DNA of 64,000 bases from an uncultured Acetobacterium sp. GTDB lineage: Bacteria; Bacillota; Clostridia; Eubacteriales; Eubacteriaceae. Below are positions 7,995 to 16,670 of this stretch, piece by piece; within the stretch, counting starts at the first letter, position 1; every line of letters begins with the position of its first letter. Below the pieces are notes generated by a model. That model did not search any database. It was not told where the DNA came from and was given only the letters and a program-made list of their open reading frames with translations. The position numbers and the translations under genes were made by a program. The stretch is taken from positions 3,126,736 through 3,190,735 of the forward strand of contig NZ_OY760905.1 of the NCBI RefSeq assembly GCF_963664135.1, given 5' to 3'.

Positions 7995-8206
7995 AAAAAA
8001 GCACCCTTCGGGTGCTCGGGCGAATGCGATTCGCCCCTACAAACTGATGACGGAGAGCGTTGTTTAATAAAATAGTAACGTAACGCATTATCTTGCAGGG
8101 GCGAGCATTGCTCGCCCGCAACGGTAATCTTAATAACGCCATTAATGAATATCTTTTAAACCAGACCAATAGTTTATCACCACTCACAAGCACCCAATGG
8201 GTGCTT
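7995..8206. repeat. MITE/REP-like palindromic element between two copies of a terminator hairpin
   Basis: Two inverted palindromes, GGGCGAATGCGATTCGCCC (8018-8036) and GGGCGAGCATTGCTCGCCC (8099-8117), face each other as imperfect inverted repeats (outward reading TGTAGGGGCGA.. and TGCAGGGGCGA..). They enclose about 60 bp with no open frame. Outside lie two GCACCC/GGGTGC hairpins (8001-8015 and 8190-8204). The outer edges together read like one bidirectional terminator (A-run, GCACCC, GGGTGC, T-run) that has been split by an insertion. Transposition is inferred; no target duplication is certain. Confidence 0.55.
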
Positions 8207-8971
8207 TTATGATTTCAGGGTTAAAACAATGGGGCAGTGGTCTGAGCCAATCACATCATTTAAAATATCAGTGCATTCAACCTGAGGCATAAAATTTTCC
8301 GAAACGAAGAAGGAGTCAATCCGCCATCCGGCGTTGTTGGCCCGGGCATTGAAGCGATAGGACCACCAGCTATACTTGATTTCTTCAGGGTGCTGGACCC
8401 GCCAGCTGTCGACCATGCCGATACTGAGAAAATCATCAACCCAGGCCCGTTCTTCGGGCAGAAAGCCGGAGCGTTTGGAATTTTCCTTAGGATGCTTTAA
8501 ATCGATTTCCCGATGGGCGATGTTGATATCCCCGCAGACAATGACGTTTTTACCGGCGGCCAGCAGTTCCTGGACATCATTTTGAAGGCAGCGGTTGAAA
8601 TCCATTTTAAAATTCAGTCGCTCATCATCTTTCTGACCATTGGGGAAATAGACATTATAGAGAATAAAATCCGGATATTCCATAATAATGGTGCGACCTT
8701 CGTTGTTGAAAATGGAGTCAGATAAACCGGTGCGGATGGTCAGGGGTTCTTGTTTGTAATAAACGGCGGTGCCGCTGTAGCCTTTTTTTTCACCCGAGTG
8801 AAAATAAGCAGCATAACCCTGGATATTGAGTAAATGATCTTCCAGCTGATGGTCATGAGCTTTTGTTTCCTGAAGGCACAGGATATCCGGCGCTGCTTCT
8901 TCAATAAAAGGGAGAAAGCCCTTTTTTTCAACAGCCCGAATGCCATTAACGTTCCACGAGATAATCTTCAT
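8207..8971 (-). CDS. xth: Exodeoxyribonuclease III family nuclease
   Basis: This 254-residue endonuclease/exonuclease/phosphatase-fold enzyme carries all AP-endonuclease landmarks: ISWNVNGIRA at the N-terminus, LCLQETKA (metal-binding Glu), GDINIAHREIDL (catalytic Asp and Asn) and GSDHCPIVL (Asp-His) at the end. It should cut at abasic sites and degrade 3' ends in base-excision repair. The length is usual for bacterial ExoIII/ExoA. The start follows AGGAGG at normal spacing. It converges on murE across the palindromic element. Confidence 0.93.
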   Translation of the reverse strand: MKIISWNVNGIRAVEKKGFLPFIEEAAPDILCLQETKAHDHQLEDHLLNIQGYAAYFHSGEKKGYSGTAVYYKQEPLTIRTGLSDSIFNNEGRTIIMEYPDFILYNVYFPNGQKDDERLNFKMDFNRCLQNDVQELLAAGKNVIVCGDINIAHREIDLKHPKENSKRSGFLPEERAWVDDFLSIGMVDSWRVQHPEEIKYSWWSYRFNARANNAGWRIDSFFVSENFMPQVECTDILNDVIGSDHCPIVLTLKS

Positions 8972-9023
8972 ATATTGTCCTCCTGTTTAATCAAATTTAA
9001 TTATTAAAATCGTTTCAGCAGGA

Positions 9024-10928
9024 TTACTCCCCTTTTTCCAGATTTTCGAGCGTTTCCAGCCGATCCATGATCTCTAGCAATTCTTCTTCCAGAACCGCTT
9101 TTTCTTCAGCCAGTTCCTGCAAGACGGTGTAATCCTTAGTTATTTCCGCCAGTTTCTGGGTGACAAAATCCAATCGCTGGTCCTTAGCTTCCAGATCAAG
9201 GAGCAGGGCCTCCTGTTCCCGTTTTTCTTTATAGGTCAGGCCCGGCTTACGGGTTTTAGGTTTTTCGACGGCGAGCAGTTCGGATTTTTTTATTATTTGA
9301 TCCGAGTTTTCGCTCTTTGTACCCAATCCAGTCAAGGGATGTTTCTTTATATAATCTGAATAATTACCGGTTTGGGTGGTGATATGGCCTTTGCCGTCAA
9401 AGGAAAAAATCTGTTCGCAGGTGCGATCCAGAAAATAACGGTCATGGGAAACAGTTAGCACTGATCCCTGAAACTCATCCAGATAGGCTTCCAGAATGGT
9501 CAGGGTGTCAATATCCAGATCGTTGGTGGGTTCATCAAACAGCAGCACATTGGGAGCCATCATTAAGATTCCCAAAAGATAGAGCCGTCGCCGTTCCCCG
9601 CCGGAAAGCTCGGAGATGTAAACCCATTGACTGTTTTTATCAAACAGGAAAAGTTCCATCATCTGGGCGGCAGTGACAGTTTCGCCCCGGGAATTCTCCA
9701 TGACTTCGGCTTTTTCCCGAATGTAATCAATGGCCCGGAGGCTCAGATCCATATCCTCTGATTCCTGAGAAAAGTAACCGAGTTTGACGGTATCACCCAG
9801 AGTGATGGTGCCGCCATCCGGCTGCAGTTTTCCGGATAGTAAGTTGAGCAATGTGGATTTGCCATAGCCGTTTTTGCCGATGATGCCAATCCGCTCACTG
9901 GGGCCGAGGATCATCGAAAAATCAGCGATGATTTTCTGTGGGCCGAAAGACTTATTCAAATGTTCAATTTCAATCACTTTTTTGCCAAGACGGCTAAATC
10001 CCACCGAGATTTCCATCTGGCTTTCGGAAAGATCGGTGGCCCGGTCTTTAATTTCTTCAAACCGCTGAATCCGGGCTTTCTGCTTGGTGGTCCGGGCCCG
10101 GGCACCCCGACGAATCCAGGCCAGTTCCCGGCGGTAGAGGTTTTGACGTTTTTCTTCGATGGCGGTTTGGGCTTCGCGACGGTTAGCTTTCTGTTCTAAA
10201 AAGTCGGAATAATTGCCGGTATATTCATAGAGGCCACCCTTGTCCAATTCGATGGTTTTGGTCACCACCCGATCCAGAAAATAGCGGTCATGGGTAACCA
10301 TCAGCAAGGCTCCTTTACGGTTTAACAGGTAATTTTCCAGCCAGGCGATGGTATCATTATCCAGATGATTGGTGGGCTCATCCAGAATCAGGAGATCACA
10401 GGGGGTCAGCAGCGCCGAGGCCATAGCCACCCGCTTGCGCTGGCCGCCAGACAGTTGGCCGATCCGTTTATGATAATCGTGAATGCCCAGTTGGGATAGG
10501 ATTGTTTCCACCTGGGATTTCAGGTTCCAGAGGTTTTCATCATCAATGCGCTGAGATAGGGACATCAGCCGCTTTTGCAATGATGCATCCTCCGGAGAGT
10601 CATCCAATGCCGCCAACGTCGCCTCGTAATCCCGGACCAGATTCATTTCTGGTGAATTAGCGGAGAAGACCTGATTGAGCACGGTAGTTTCCGGGTCAAG
10701 ATCTGGGTCCTGGGGAAGAATTTCCACCCGTCTGGTACCGAAAAATTTGACTTCACCGGCATCGGGGCTATCAAGATCGCCAATAATCTTCAGCATCGAG
10801 GTCTTTCCCGAACCATTGACCCCAATCACCCCAATCTTATCGGTATCGGCGATGGAAAAAGAAATATCATTAAAGAGGGTTTTCACCCCATAGGTTTTTT
10901 TGAGATTTTCAATACTGGCAATATTCAT
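9024..10928 (-). CDS. ABC-F family ATPase (Uup-like)
   Basis: The 634-residue protein has two ABC ATPase domains in one chain: Walker A GVNGSGKTS (about 37) and GKNGYGKST (about 350), with signatures LSGGQRKRVA and LSGGERRRLY and both Walker B ILDEPTNHLD/LFDEPTNDLD. A basic inter-domain linker (about 245-300) and a C-terminal coiled coil (about 560-634) are present. There are no membrane segments. ABC-F proteins act on the ribosome or, for Uup, in DNA and translation quality control. The C-terminal extension favours the Uup/EttA-like housekeeping group over antibiotic resistance, but sequence alone cannot settle this. Confidence 0.88.
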   Translation of the reverse strand: MNIASIENLKKTYGVKTLFNDISFSIADTDKIGVIGVNGSGKTSMLKIIGDLDSPDAGEVKFFGTRRVEILPQDPDLDPETTVLNQVFSANSPEMNLVRDYEATLAALDDSPEDASLQKRLMSLSQRIDDENLWNLKSQVETILSQLGIHDYHKRIGQLSGGQRKRVAMASALLTPCDLLILDEPTNHLDNDTIAWLENYLLNRKGALLMVTHDRYFLDRVVTKTIELDKGGLYEYTGNYSDFLEQKANRREAQTAIEEKRQNLYRRELAWIRRGARARTTKQKARIQRFEEIKDRATDLSESQMEISVGFSRLGKKVIEIEHLNKSFGPQKIIADFSMILGPSERIGIIGKNGYGKSTLLNLLSGKLQPDGGTITLGDTVKLGYFSQESEDMDLSLRAIDYIREKAEVMENSRGETVTAAQMMELFLFDKNSQWVYISELSGGERRRLYLLGILMMAPNVLLFDEPTNDLDIDTLTILEAYLDEFQGSVLTVSHDRYFLDRTCEQIFSFDGKGHITTQTGNYSDYIKKHPLTGLGTKSENSDQIIKKSELLAVEKPKTRKPGLTYKEKREQEALLLDLEAKDQRLDFVTQKLAEITKDYTVLQELAEEKAVLEEELLEIMDRLETLENLEKGE

Positions 10929-11066
10929 TGAATCGTCCTTTGTATTTTCATTTTGCTAATATTTTATCATAAATGCGGGGTATCTTGGAAAAACTTTACA
11001 AAAAGTCCTGAAAATAGTATCATGTAGTAACGAATTATCGAAACGAAAAAAGGTGGGGTGAACAAA

Positions 11067-11540
11067 ATGATGTTGGGTAAAACCATTTTTATTGCAAAAA
11101 GTGCCGATGTTGTGGGAAAAGTAAAATTGGGTAATTTTATCTCAGTTTGGTTTCAGGCGGTTATCCGAGGCGATGTAGACAGCATCACAATCGGCGATCG
11201 AACCAATATCCAGGATGGCACCGTGGTGCATGTGGCCCCGGGCTATCCCACAGTCATCGGCGCAGGGGTCAGTATCGGCCACAATGCCATTATTCACGGC
11301 TGTGAAATCGGGGACAATGTGTTGATCGGTATGGGTGCGATTATTCTCAACGGCGCAAAAATTGGCGACAACTCCATTGTTGGAGCAGGCTCGTTAGTCA
11401 CTCAGGGAAAGGTATTTCCACCCAACTCTTTAATTATGGGCAGCCCGGCAAAAACAGTCCGTGAGTTAAAACCTGAAGAAATTCAATCCATTCGGGACAA
11501 TGCGCAGGAATATCTGGATACCATGAAGGGCTATATGTAA
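11067..11540 (+). CDS. Gamma-class carbonic anhydrase-like protein
   Basis: A left-handed beta-helix protein of about 158 residues built from hexapeptide repeats. Zn-ligand histidines are visible in VVHVAPG and in GHNAIIHGCEIGDN, as in gamma carbonic anhydrases of the Cam/YrdA group. The C-terminal helix ends the trimer fold. Whether it hydrates CO2 is not certain for this subgroup, but bicarbonate supply would suit an acetogen. A GTG at 11058 is also possible, but AGGTGGGG lies better for the ATG at 11067. The gene is monocistronic and ends at a bidirectional terminator. Confidence 0.85.
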   Translation: MMLGKTIFIAKSADVVGKVKLGNFISVWFQAVIRGDVDSITIGDRTNIQDGTVVHVAPGYPTVIGAGVSIGHNAIIHGCEIGDNVLIGMGAIILNGAKIGDNSIVGAGSLVTQGKVFPPNSLIMGSPAKTVRELKPEEIQSIRDNAQEYLDTMKGYM

Positions 11541-11573
11541 GTTGCAAGAGTAACGTATATTATCATTGAAATA

Positions 11574-11598
11574 AAAAAAGACCCATTGGGTCTTTTTT
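11574..11598. terminator. Bidirectional terminator
   Basis: AAAAAAGACCC pairs with GGGTCTTTTTT around a two-base centre, serving the carbonic anhydrase gene on plus and the ECF gene on minus. Confidence 0.85.
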
Positions 11599-11603
11599 AG
11601 TTG

Positions 11604-12101
11604 CTACAATTTAATCGGCTTCAGACGAAACCGCTCCAGTGGTTTGTGTAGGATGGTGACGATAACGACTCCGACAACGCCCTGCAGAGCATTAAAAGGG
11701 ACGTTAAGCAATGGTCCCATCAAGCTGCCATATAGAATCACTTCGGAAACGTAGTAAACGGCGATCATGGCAATGATGGCTGGAAACAAGAAGAAAAGGA
11801 TGTTTTTGGCCGGGAAACGTTTCATCAGGTAGCCGAAAATAAAAGCCATCGCCCCTTTGGCAATAAAGGTAGGTAGCACGTAGGCACCGTAACCGCCAAA
11901 GTAGTCGGCACTGGCAGAACCAATCCCAGCTGCAATCAGCCCGCCCCATGGTCCTAAAATGTAAGCAGACAGGAGCACTGCGCCATCGCCCAGATGGATA
12001 TAACCATTGGGAATGGGAATTTTAACAAGAGATGTCATCACAAAGGTGAGTGCCATCATTAACGCGGTGTAGGTGATTTTTTTGGTTTGATCGTTCATCA
12101 T
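11604..12101 (-). CDS. ECF transporter S component
   Basis: A 165-residue membrane protein with about five to six hydrophobic segments and an N-terminal KITYTALMMALTFVMT helix of the type that docks to the shared EcfT subunit. The IPNGYIHLGDGAVLLSAYI and IAAGIGSASADYFGGY blocks place it in an S-component family for vitamin or cofactor precursor uptake. No energizing genes (ecfA, ecfT) are nearby, as expected for group II ECF systems. The substrate is not assignable. The start is the second of two consecutive in-frame ATG region codons after AGGAAAG. Confidence 0.8.
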   Translation of the reverse strand: MMNDQTKKITYTALMMALTFVMTSLVKIPIPNGYIHLGDGAVLLSAYILGPWGGLIAAGIGSASADYFGGYGAYVLPTFIAKGAMAFIFGYLMKRFPAKNILFFLFPAIIAMIAVYYVSEVILYGSLMGPLLNVPFNALQGVVGVVIVTILHKPLERFRLKPIKL

Positions 12102-12120
12102 CTTTCCTCATTTTCTATAA

Positions 12121-12166
12121 AAAAATACTAAGCCGAGGATTAACTGCTGGCTTAGTATTAGATTAT
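12121..12166 (-). terminator. Terminator-like hairpin before the ECF gene
   Basis: On the minus strand TACTAAGCC pairs with GGCTTAGTA, followed by seven T. It probably ends the upstream gene at 12227. It directly follows a promoter-like TTGATT-17-TAATCT, so the ECF mRNA could begin with this hairpin. Confidence 0.65.
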
Positions 12167-12226
12167 CTCATATTCTGAAAAAAAATCAAGACCTAAAATC
12201 AATATTATTCATATCAATATAGTAAG

Positions 12227-12811
12227 CTATACCTGCTCGATAAAAATACTAATGGCACTATTGCCCTGGATATCTGTTTTATCTGGATTATTTGGTGAAA
12301 CTGTAATGCTGATGGTATAACCACTGACGGTTCCTTTCAAGCTGGTTGATTCGGAGATCGTTTCTTCAGCATAGTCTGAAGCGCTGGATAAAAGCGGTTG
12401 ATAAAAACTTAGGATCTCATCAATGGTATAATCAGAAACGTAGCTGGCTTTCCATCCGGGTTTGCCAGAGGCATTGGTAATCTGATTGGATTCCGAAACA
12501 CTTTGTACGCCATAGAGAGGGACCAGTTGGCTGGGATAATTTGAAGCCAATAGGCCAGGTTCATCGACATAGATTTCGGCAGCATTCTCGTCAATGACGG
12601 TCTGCATTTCCTGAGGAACGGTAATGACTGTGGTAGCGGTTGTATCAGGTTGATTGTTTTTTATGGGATCAGGTTGTTTGGTTACTGATGTAGTACTTGT
12701 GTCATTGGTGGATGCTGTTTCATTATTAATCAGCTTTGGCATCATAAAGACAGCGCCGACGATAAGGACTCCAATGAGTAAGACCGAAAGAACGACATAA
12801 CGTATTTTCAT
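12227..12811 (-). CDS. Hypothetical membrane-anchored extracytoplasmic protein
   Basis: The 194-residue protein has one N-terminal hydrophobic segment (about 6-28, VVLSVLLIGVLIVGAVFMM) without a lipobox cysteine, so it is either a signal anchor or a signal peptide. A Thr/Ser/Asn-rich linker (about 30-65) leads to a C-terminal globular domain (about 75-194). I do not recognise the family. It probably faces the outside of the cell. It is transcribed away from the ileS leader and has a plausible ribosome site AGGAG. Confidence 0.65.
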   Translation of the reverse strand: MKIRYVVLSVLLIGVLIVGAVFMMPKLINNETASTNDTSTTSVTKQPDPIKNNQPDTTATTVITVPQEMQTVIDENAAEIYVDEPGLLASNYPSQLVPLYGVQSVSESNQITNASGKPGWKASYVSDYTIDEILSFYQPLLSSASDYAEETISESTSLKGTVSGYTISITVSPNNPDKTDIQGNSAISIFIEQV

Positions 12812-12963
12812 AGTTAACTCCTTTTGTATTTAATCAGCAAGTAATTGAATGGGTATATAAGTATTGCAGTTTGTTTGGCAATTACCTGATCCGATCAGAG
12901 ATAGGTTGATTATCATTATTATAACCGAGATTCTTAATTTTTAGAATAAAGAATTCAAAAAAC

Positions 12964-12992
12964 TTGATTTTATTAAGGTTATTAGATAAAAT
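12964..12992 (+). promoter_or_regulatory. ileS promoter
   Basis: TTGATT and TAAAAT are spaced by exactly 17 bases; transcription would begin just before the T-box leader. Confidence 0.65.
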
Positions 12993-13039
12993 ATAGAACA
13001 GACCTTTTTACTTTTAAAGCATTACAAAAATAAGAAAAT

Positions 13040-13286
13040 TAAATGTTATGACAAGGATGTCTTGTGGGAAGCTATTAACAGAGAGATAATCATTTTGGTG
13101 AGAGATTATTAAGAGATACCTCAGGAAGATCACCTTTGAACAGGATTTCTGAGACTGGATTAACCATGGTTAAATCAGGGTAGGAGACCCCGGGGAATCG
13201 TTAAATTCAGAGAGTGGGCAGTTTGCTGTCAACTTGGGTGGTACCGCGATTTTTCGTCCCTTGGATTTTTCAGGGGGCGTTTTTTG
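13040..13286 (+). promoter_or_regulatory. T-box leader RNA (isoleucine) of ileS
   Basis: The T-box sequence GGGTGGTACCGCG is at 13236-13248, and its UGGU end pairs with a tRNA whose discriminator is A, as in tRNA-Ile. The terminator CGTCCC...GGGGGCG with six T is at 13255-13285. Stem I is at about 13078-13135 with GGTGA/TCACC pairing. ATC at 13129-13131 is a reasonable specifier codon for isoleucine. Uncharged tRNA-Ile should stabilise the antiterminator and turn ileS on. From 13287 to 13502 only AT-rich sequence with a duplicated 15-mer (13348-13378) is seen. Confidence 0.93.
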
Positions 13287-13502
13287 TGTTTACTCGGTTT
13301 TATTTAATCGTATCGTTGAGCACATTTATTTTAGAGTAGTTATTTTTTAGAACTTAATTTATCTAGAACTTAATTTATTCAAAAGAGATGAGAGCATTTG
13401 TTTTAGCGTATTTAATTTATAGTATTAAATTCAGAGCATTTACTTAAATCATTTAATTTAACTAAGAGAATTCAATAAGAGAGACTTAATGGAGGTAGAA
13501 AT

Positions 13503-16500
13503 TTGGCACAGTTTAAAACACTAATAGAAGGAAAAATCGGCGAAAGAGAAGACAATATCTCAAAACAATGGGAAGCGATGAATCTTTTGCAGAAAACCAT
13601 TGATAACCGCGAAGGCAAAGAAAATTTTGTCTTTTATGAAGGCCCTCCCACCGCAAATGGTCGCCCGGGGATCCATCACGTTCTGGCCCGGACCCTGAAA
13701 GATACCGTTTGTAAATACAAGGTAATGGATGGCTACCGGGTGCTCCGTAAAGGCGGCTGGGATACTCACGGACTACCGGTGGAAATCGAAGTTGAAAAAC
13801 AACTGGGTTTGTCCAGTAAACCGGAAATCGAAGCCTATGGCATCGATAAGTTCAACGAAAAATGTAAGGAATCCGTCTTCAATTATGAAAGTCAGTGGAA
13901 GGAAATGAGCCGCAAAATGGGCTATTTCATTGACATGGAAGATCCCTACATCACTTTGGATAATAATTACATTGAAACCGTTTGGTGGATTCTGGATAAG
14001 TTCAATAAAGAAGGCTTTCTTTATGAAGGGCACAAGATCATGCCCTATTGTCCACGTTGTGGCACTGGTCTGGCTTCCCATGAGGTCGCCCAGGGCTATC
14101 AGGAAATAAAAAGCAATACCGTCGTCGCCGCATTTAAACGCAAAGATGCCGACGAATACTTTTTAGTCTGGACCACCACCCCCTGGACCTTGGCTGCCAA
14201 TGTCGCCCTGGCCGTGCATCCGGATGCGGATTACATTAAAGCCCGCAGTAACGATGAAGTTTATATCTGTGCCAAGGTGCTGGCACCCAAATTGCTGGGT
14301 GAGGACTACGAAATCCTCGAAGAAATGAAGGGGTCTGCCCTGGAATACGTCGAGTATGACCAGCTGATGCCGTTTGTGAAGCCGGACAAAAAAGCCTTTT
14401 TTGTCACCTGTGCCGATTATGTTACCACTGAAGACGGCACCGGGATTGTTCATATCGCTCCAGCTTTTGGGGAAGATGACTACAAGGTCGGCCGTCAATA
14501 CAATCTGCCCGTCCTGCAGCCGGTAGCGGAAGATGGAAAATATACCGATACCCCCTGGAAGGGTCAGTTTGTTATCGACGCTGATCTGGATATCATCAAA
14601 TGGCTGAAAGCTGAAGGCAAACTGTTCAAAAAAGAAAAAGTGCTGCATAATTATCCACATTGTTGGCGCTGTAAAACACCGTTATTATATTATGCCAAAC
14701 CGAGCTGGTACCTAGAAATGACCAAGATTAAAGATACCCTGATCGAAAATAATAACGGCGTGGAATGGTACCCAGATTTTGTCGGCGAAAAACGCTTCGG
14801 CAACTGGCTGGAAAACCTCAACGACTGGGCGATCTCCCGCAGCCGCTACTGGGGTACCCCGTTGCCGGTCTGGCGCTGTGACGAATGCGGCAAACTGGAA
14901 ACCGTCGGTTCCCGCAAAGAACTGGTGGCGCGAGCCGTTGAAAACATTGACGAAAGCATTGAGTTGCACCGTCCTTATGTGGACGATGTTCATTTCACGT
15001 GCCTGGATTGTGGCAAAACCATGACCCGGGTCAAAGACGTCATCGACTGCTGGTTTGATTCAGGCTCGATGCCCTTTGCCCAACATCACTACCCGTTTGA
15101 AAATAAAGAACTGTGGGAAGAACAATTCCCGGCCGACTTCATCTGTGAAGGGATCGATCAGACACGCGGCTGGTTTTACTCATTGCTGGCGATTTCTTCC
15201 TTCGTCACCGGCAAAGCGCCCTACAAAAAGGTGTTAGTCAATGACCTGATCCTTGATGCGGAAGGACAGAAAATGTCCAAAACCAAGGGCAACACCGTTA
15301 ATCCGTTTGAAATGTTTGAAGAATATGGGGCTGATGCCCTGCGCTGGTATTTACTCTATGTGTCACCAGCTTGGACCCCCACCCGTTTTGATGTCAAGGG
15401 GATCAAAGAAGTGCAGAGCAAATTCTTTAACACCCTGAAAAATACCTATCTTTTCTTTGCCCTTTATGCTAACACCGACAACATCGATCCCCGGGAATTC
15501 TTTGTGCCATATGCGCAGCGTCCGGAAATCGATGCCTGGATTTTGTCTAAATACAACCGCCTGGTCAAAGAAGTCCGTGAAGAAATGGAAGTCTTCGATT
15601 TAACCAAAGCGGTCAAGAAAATCCAGAACTTTGTCAATGAAGATTTATCCAATTGGTACATCCGCCGGAACCGCCGCCGCTTCTGGGGAACCGAACTGAC
15701 TGAAGATAAAAAAGCCGTTTACAACACCACCTGGGAAGTCCTGGAAGGGGTGGTCCGCCTGTGTGCTCCCTTTGCGCCATATATCACCGAAGAACTCTAT
15801 CAAAAGCTGACCGACGGCGTTTCGGTCCATCTGGCCGACTATCCAACGGTGAATGAAGAGCTGATTATGGATGCCATTGAAGAACCAATGGATCTGGTTC
15901 GGGAACTGGTCAGTCTCGGCCGTGGTGCCAGAGAAGAAGCGCAGATCAAGGTCCGACAACCGCTGTCCAAGATTATTGTTGATGGCAAATACCGGGAAAC
16001 CCTGGGCGATTTATGCGTCTTGATCGAAGAGGAACTGAATATTAAAAAAGTCGCTTTTGAAGACAATCTGGGTGATTTTATGAACTATGCGTTAAAACCG
16101 GACTTCAAGGTCGCCGGCCCGATTCTTGGCAAAAATGTCAAGCTGCTGGGCAAGGCTCTGGCAAGTGTGGAAGCCAGTGAGGTGGTTGCTAAGCTGGAAT
16201 CTGATGGCAGCTTTGTCATTGAGTTGGATGGGGAAAGCCTCGAACTCCGCAAGGATTTCATCGACATCCGGATTTCCGCCAAAGAAGGCTTTAATGTGCA
16301 GATGTTTAACAACAAGTTTATTATTTTAGATACCAGCTTAAATCAGGATTTATTGGATGAAGGTTGTGCCCGGGAATTTGTTTCCCGAATCCAGCAGTTG
16401 CGGAAATCCAATGGGTATGAAGTCATGGATCGCATCGACATCACCTATGGCAGTGACGTGCAAATGGATCGGGCGATTGACATCTATACCGATTTTATTA

Positions 16501-16601
16501 AAACCGAAACCCTGGCCGATACGATCACGATCAAGGCTGGTGTGGGTGAAGTGTTTAACTTGAATGGACATGATACCAGTATTGAACTGACTAAGAAATA
16601 G
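13503..16601 (+). CDS. ileS: Isoleucyl-tRNA synthetase
   Basis: The 1032-residue class I synthetase charges tRNA-Ile in the cytoplasm. The HIGH-type motif appears as GRPGIHHVLAR (about 52-62) and the KMSKT loop is near residue 590. An editing (CP1) domain containing VWTTTPWTLAANVALAV and anticodon-binding and C-terminal domains follow. The size fits the longer, eukaryote-like IleS2 group, which is often mupirocin tolerant; that is inference from length. The start codon is TTG after GGAGG, the only start that fits the ribosome site. It is controlled by the T-box leader upstream and ends at a strong terminator. Confidence 0.96.
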   Translation: MAQFKTLIEGKIGEREDNISKQWEAMNLLQKTIDNREGKENFVFYEGPPTANGRPGIHHVLARTLKDTVCKYKVMDGYRVLRKGGWDTHGLPVEIEVEKQLGLSSKPEIEAYGIDKFNEKCKESVFNYESQWKEMSRKMGYFIDMEDPYITLDNNYIETVWWILDKFNKEGFLYEGHKIMPYCPRCGTGLASHEVAQGYQEIKSNTVVAAFKRKDADEYFLVWTTTPWTLAANVALAVHPDADYIKARSNDEVYICAKVLAPKLLGEDYEILEEMKGSALEYVEYDQLMPFVKPDKKAFFVTCADYVTTEDGTGIVHIAPAFGEDDYKVGRQYNLPVLQPVAEDGKYTDTPWKGQFVIDADLDIIKWLKAEGKLFKKEKVLHNYPHCWRCKTPLLYYAKPSWYLEMTKIKDTLIENNNGVEWYPDFVGEKRFGNWLENLNDWAISRSRYWGTPLPVWRCDECGKLETVGSRKELVARAVENIDESIELHRPYVDDVHFTCLDCGKTMTRVKDVIDCWFDSGSMPFAQHHYPFENKELWEEQFPADFICEGIDQTRGWFYSLLAISSFVTGKAPYKKVLVNDLILDAEGQKMSKTKGNTVNPFEMFEEYGADALRWYLLYVSPAWTPTRFDVKGIKEVQSKFFNTLKNTYLFFALYANTDNIDPREFFVPYAQRPEIDAWILSKYNRLVKEVREEMEVFDLTKAVKKIQNFVNEDLSNWYIRRNRRRFWGTELTEDKKAVYNTTWEVLEGVVRLCAPFAPYITEELYQKLTDGVSVHLADYPTVNEELIMDAIEEPMDLVRELVSLGRGAREEAQIKVRQPLSKIIVDGKYRETLGDLCVLIEEELNIKKVAFEDNLGDFMNYALKPDFKVAGPILGKNVKLLGKALASVEASEVVAKLESDGSFVIELDGESLELRKDFIDIRISAKEGFNVQMFNNKFIILDTSLNQDLLDEGCAREFVSRIQQLRKSNGYEVMDRIDITYGSDVQMDRAIDIYTDFIKTETLADTITIKAGVGEVFNLNGHDTSIELTKK

Positions 16602-16615
16602 AATTCTGAAAATTT

Positions 16616-16653
16616 AAACCCCGTTGGAGCAATCAGATGCTCCAGCGGGGTTT
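16616..16653. terminator. Strong terminator after ileS
   Basis: AAACCCCGTTGGAGC pairs with GCTCCAGCGGGGTTT, a 15-bp stem with a single mismatch/wobble. It is symmetric and can serve the convergent prephenate dehydratase gene as well. Confidence 0.9.
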
Positions 16654-16670
16654 AATTATTTTAGCATGGA

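Noticed and set aside
7981..8193. 70-codon minus-strand frame between murE and the nuclease gene
   Set aside because: It runs through the palindromic repeat element; its sequence is explained by the repeats and it lacks a ribosome site.
13348..13378. Duplicated 15-mer TAGAACTTAATTTAT in the ileS leader
   Set aside because: Only two AT-rich copies and no symmetry; probably a simple local duplication without function.
14163..14660. 165-codon and neighbouring minus-strand frames inside ileS
   Set aside because: All lie opposite conserved IleS coding sequence and show no protein family features.
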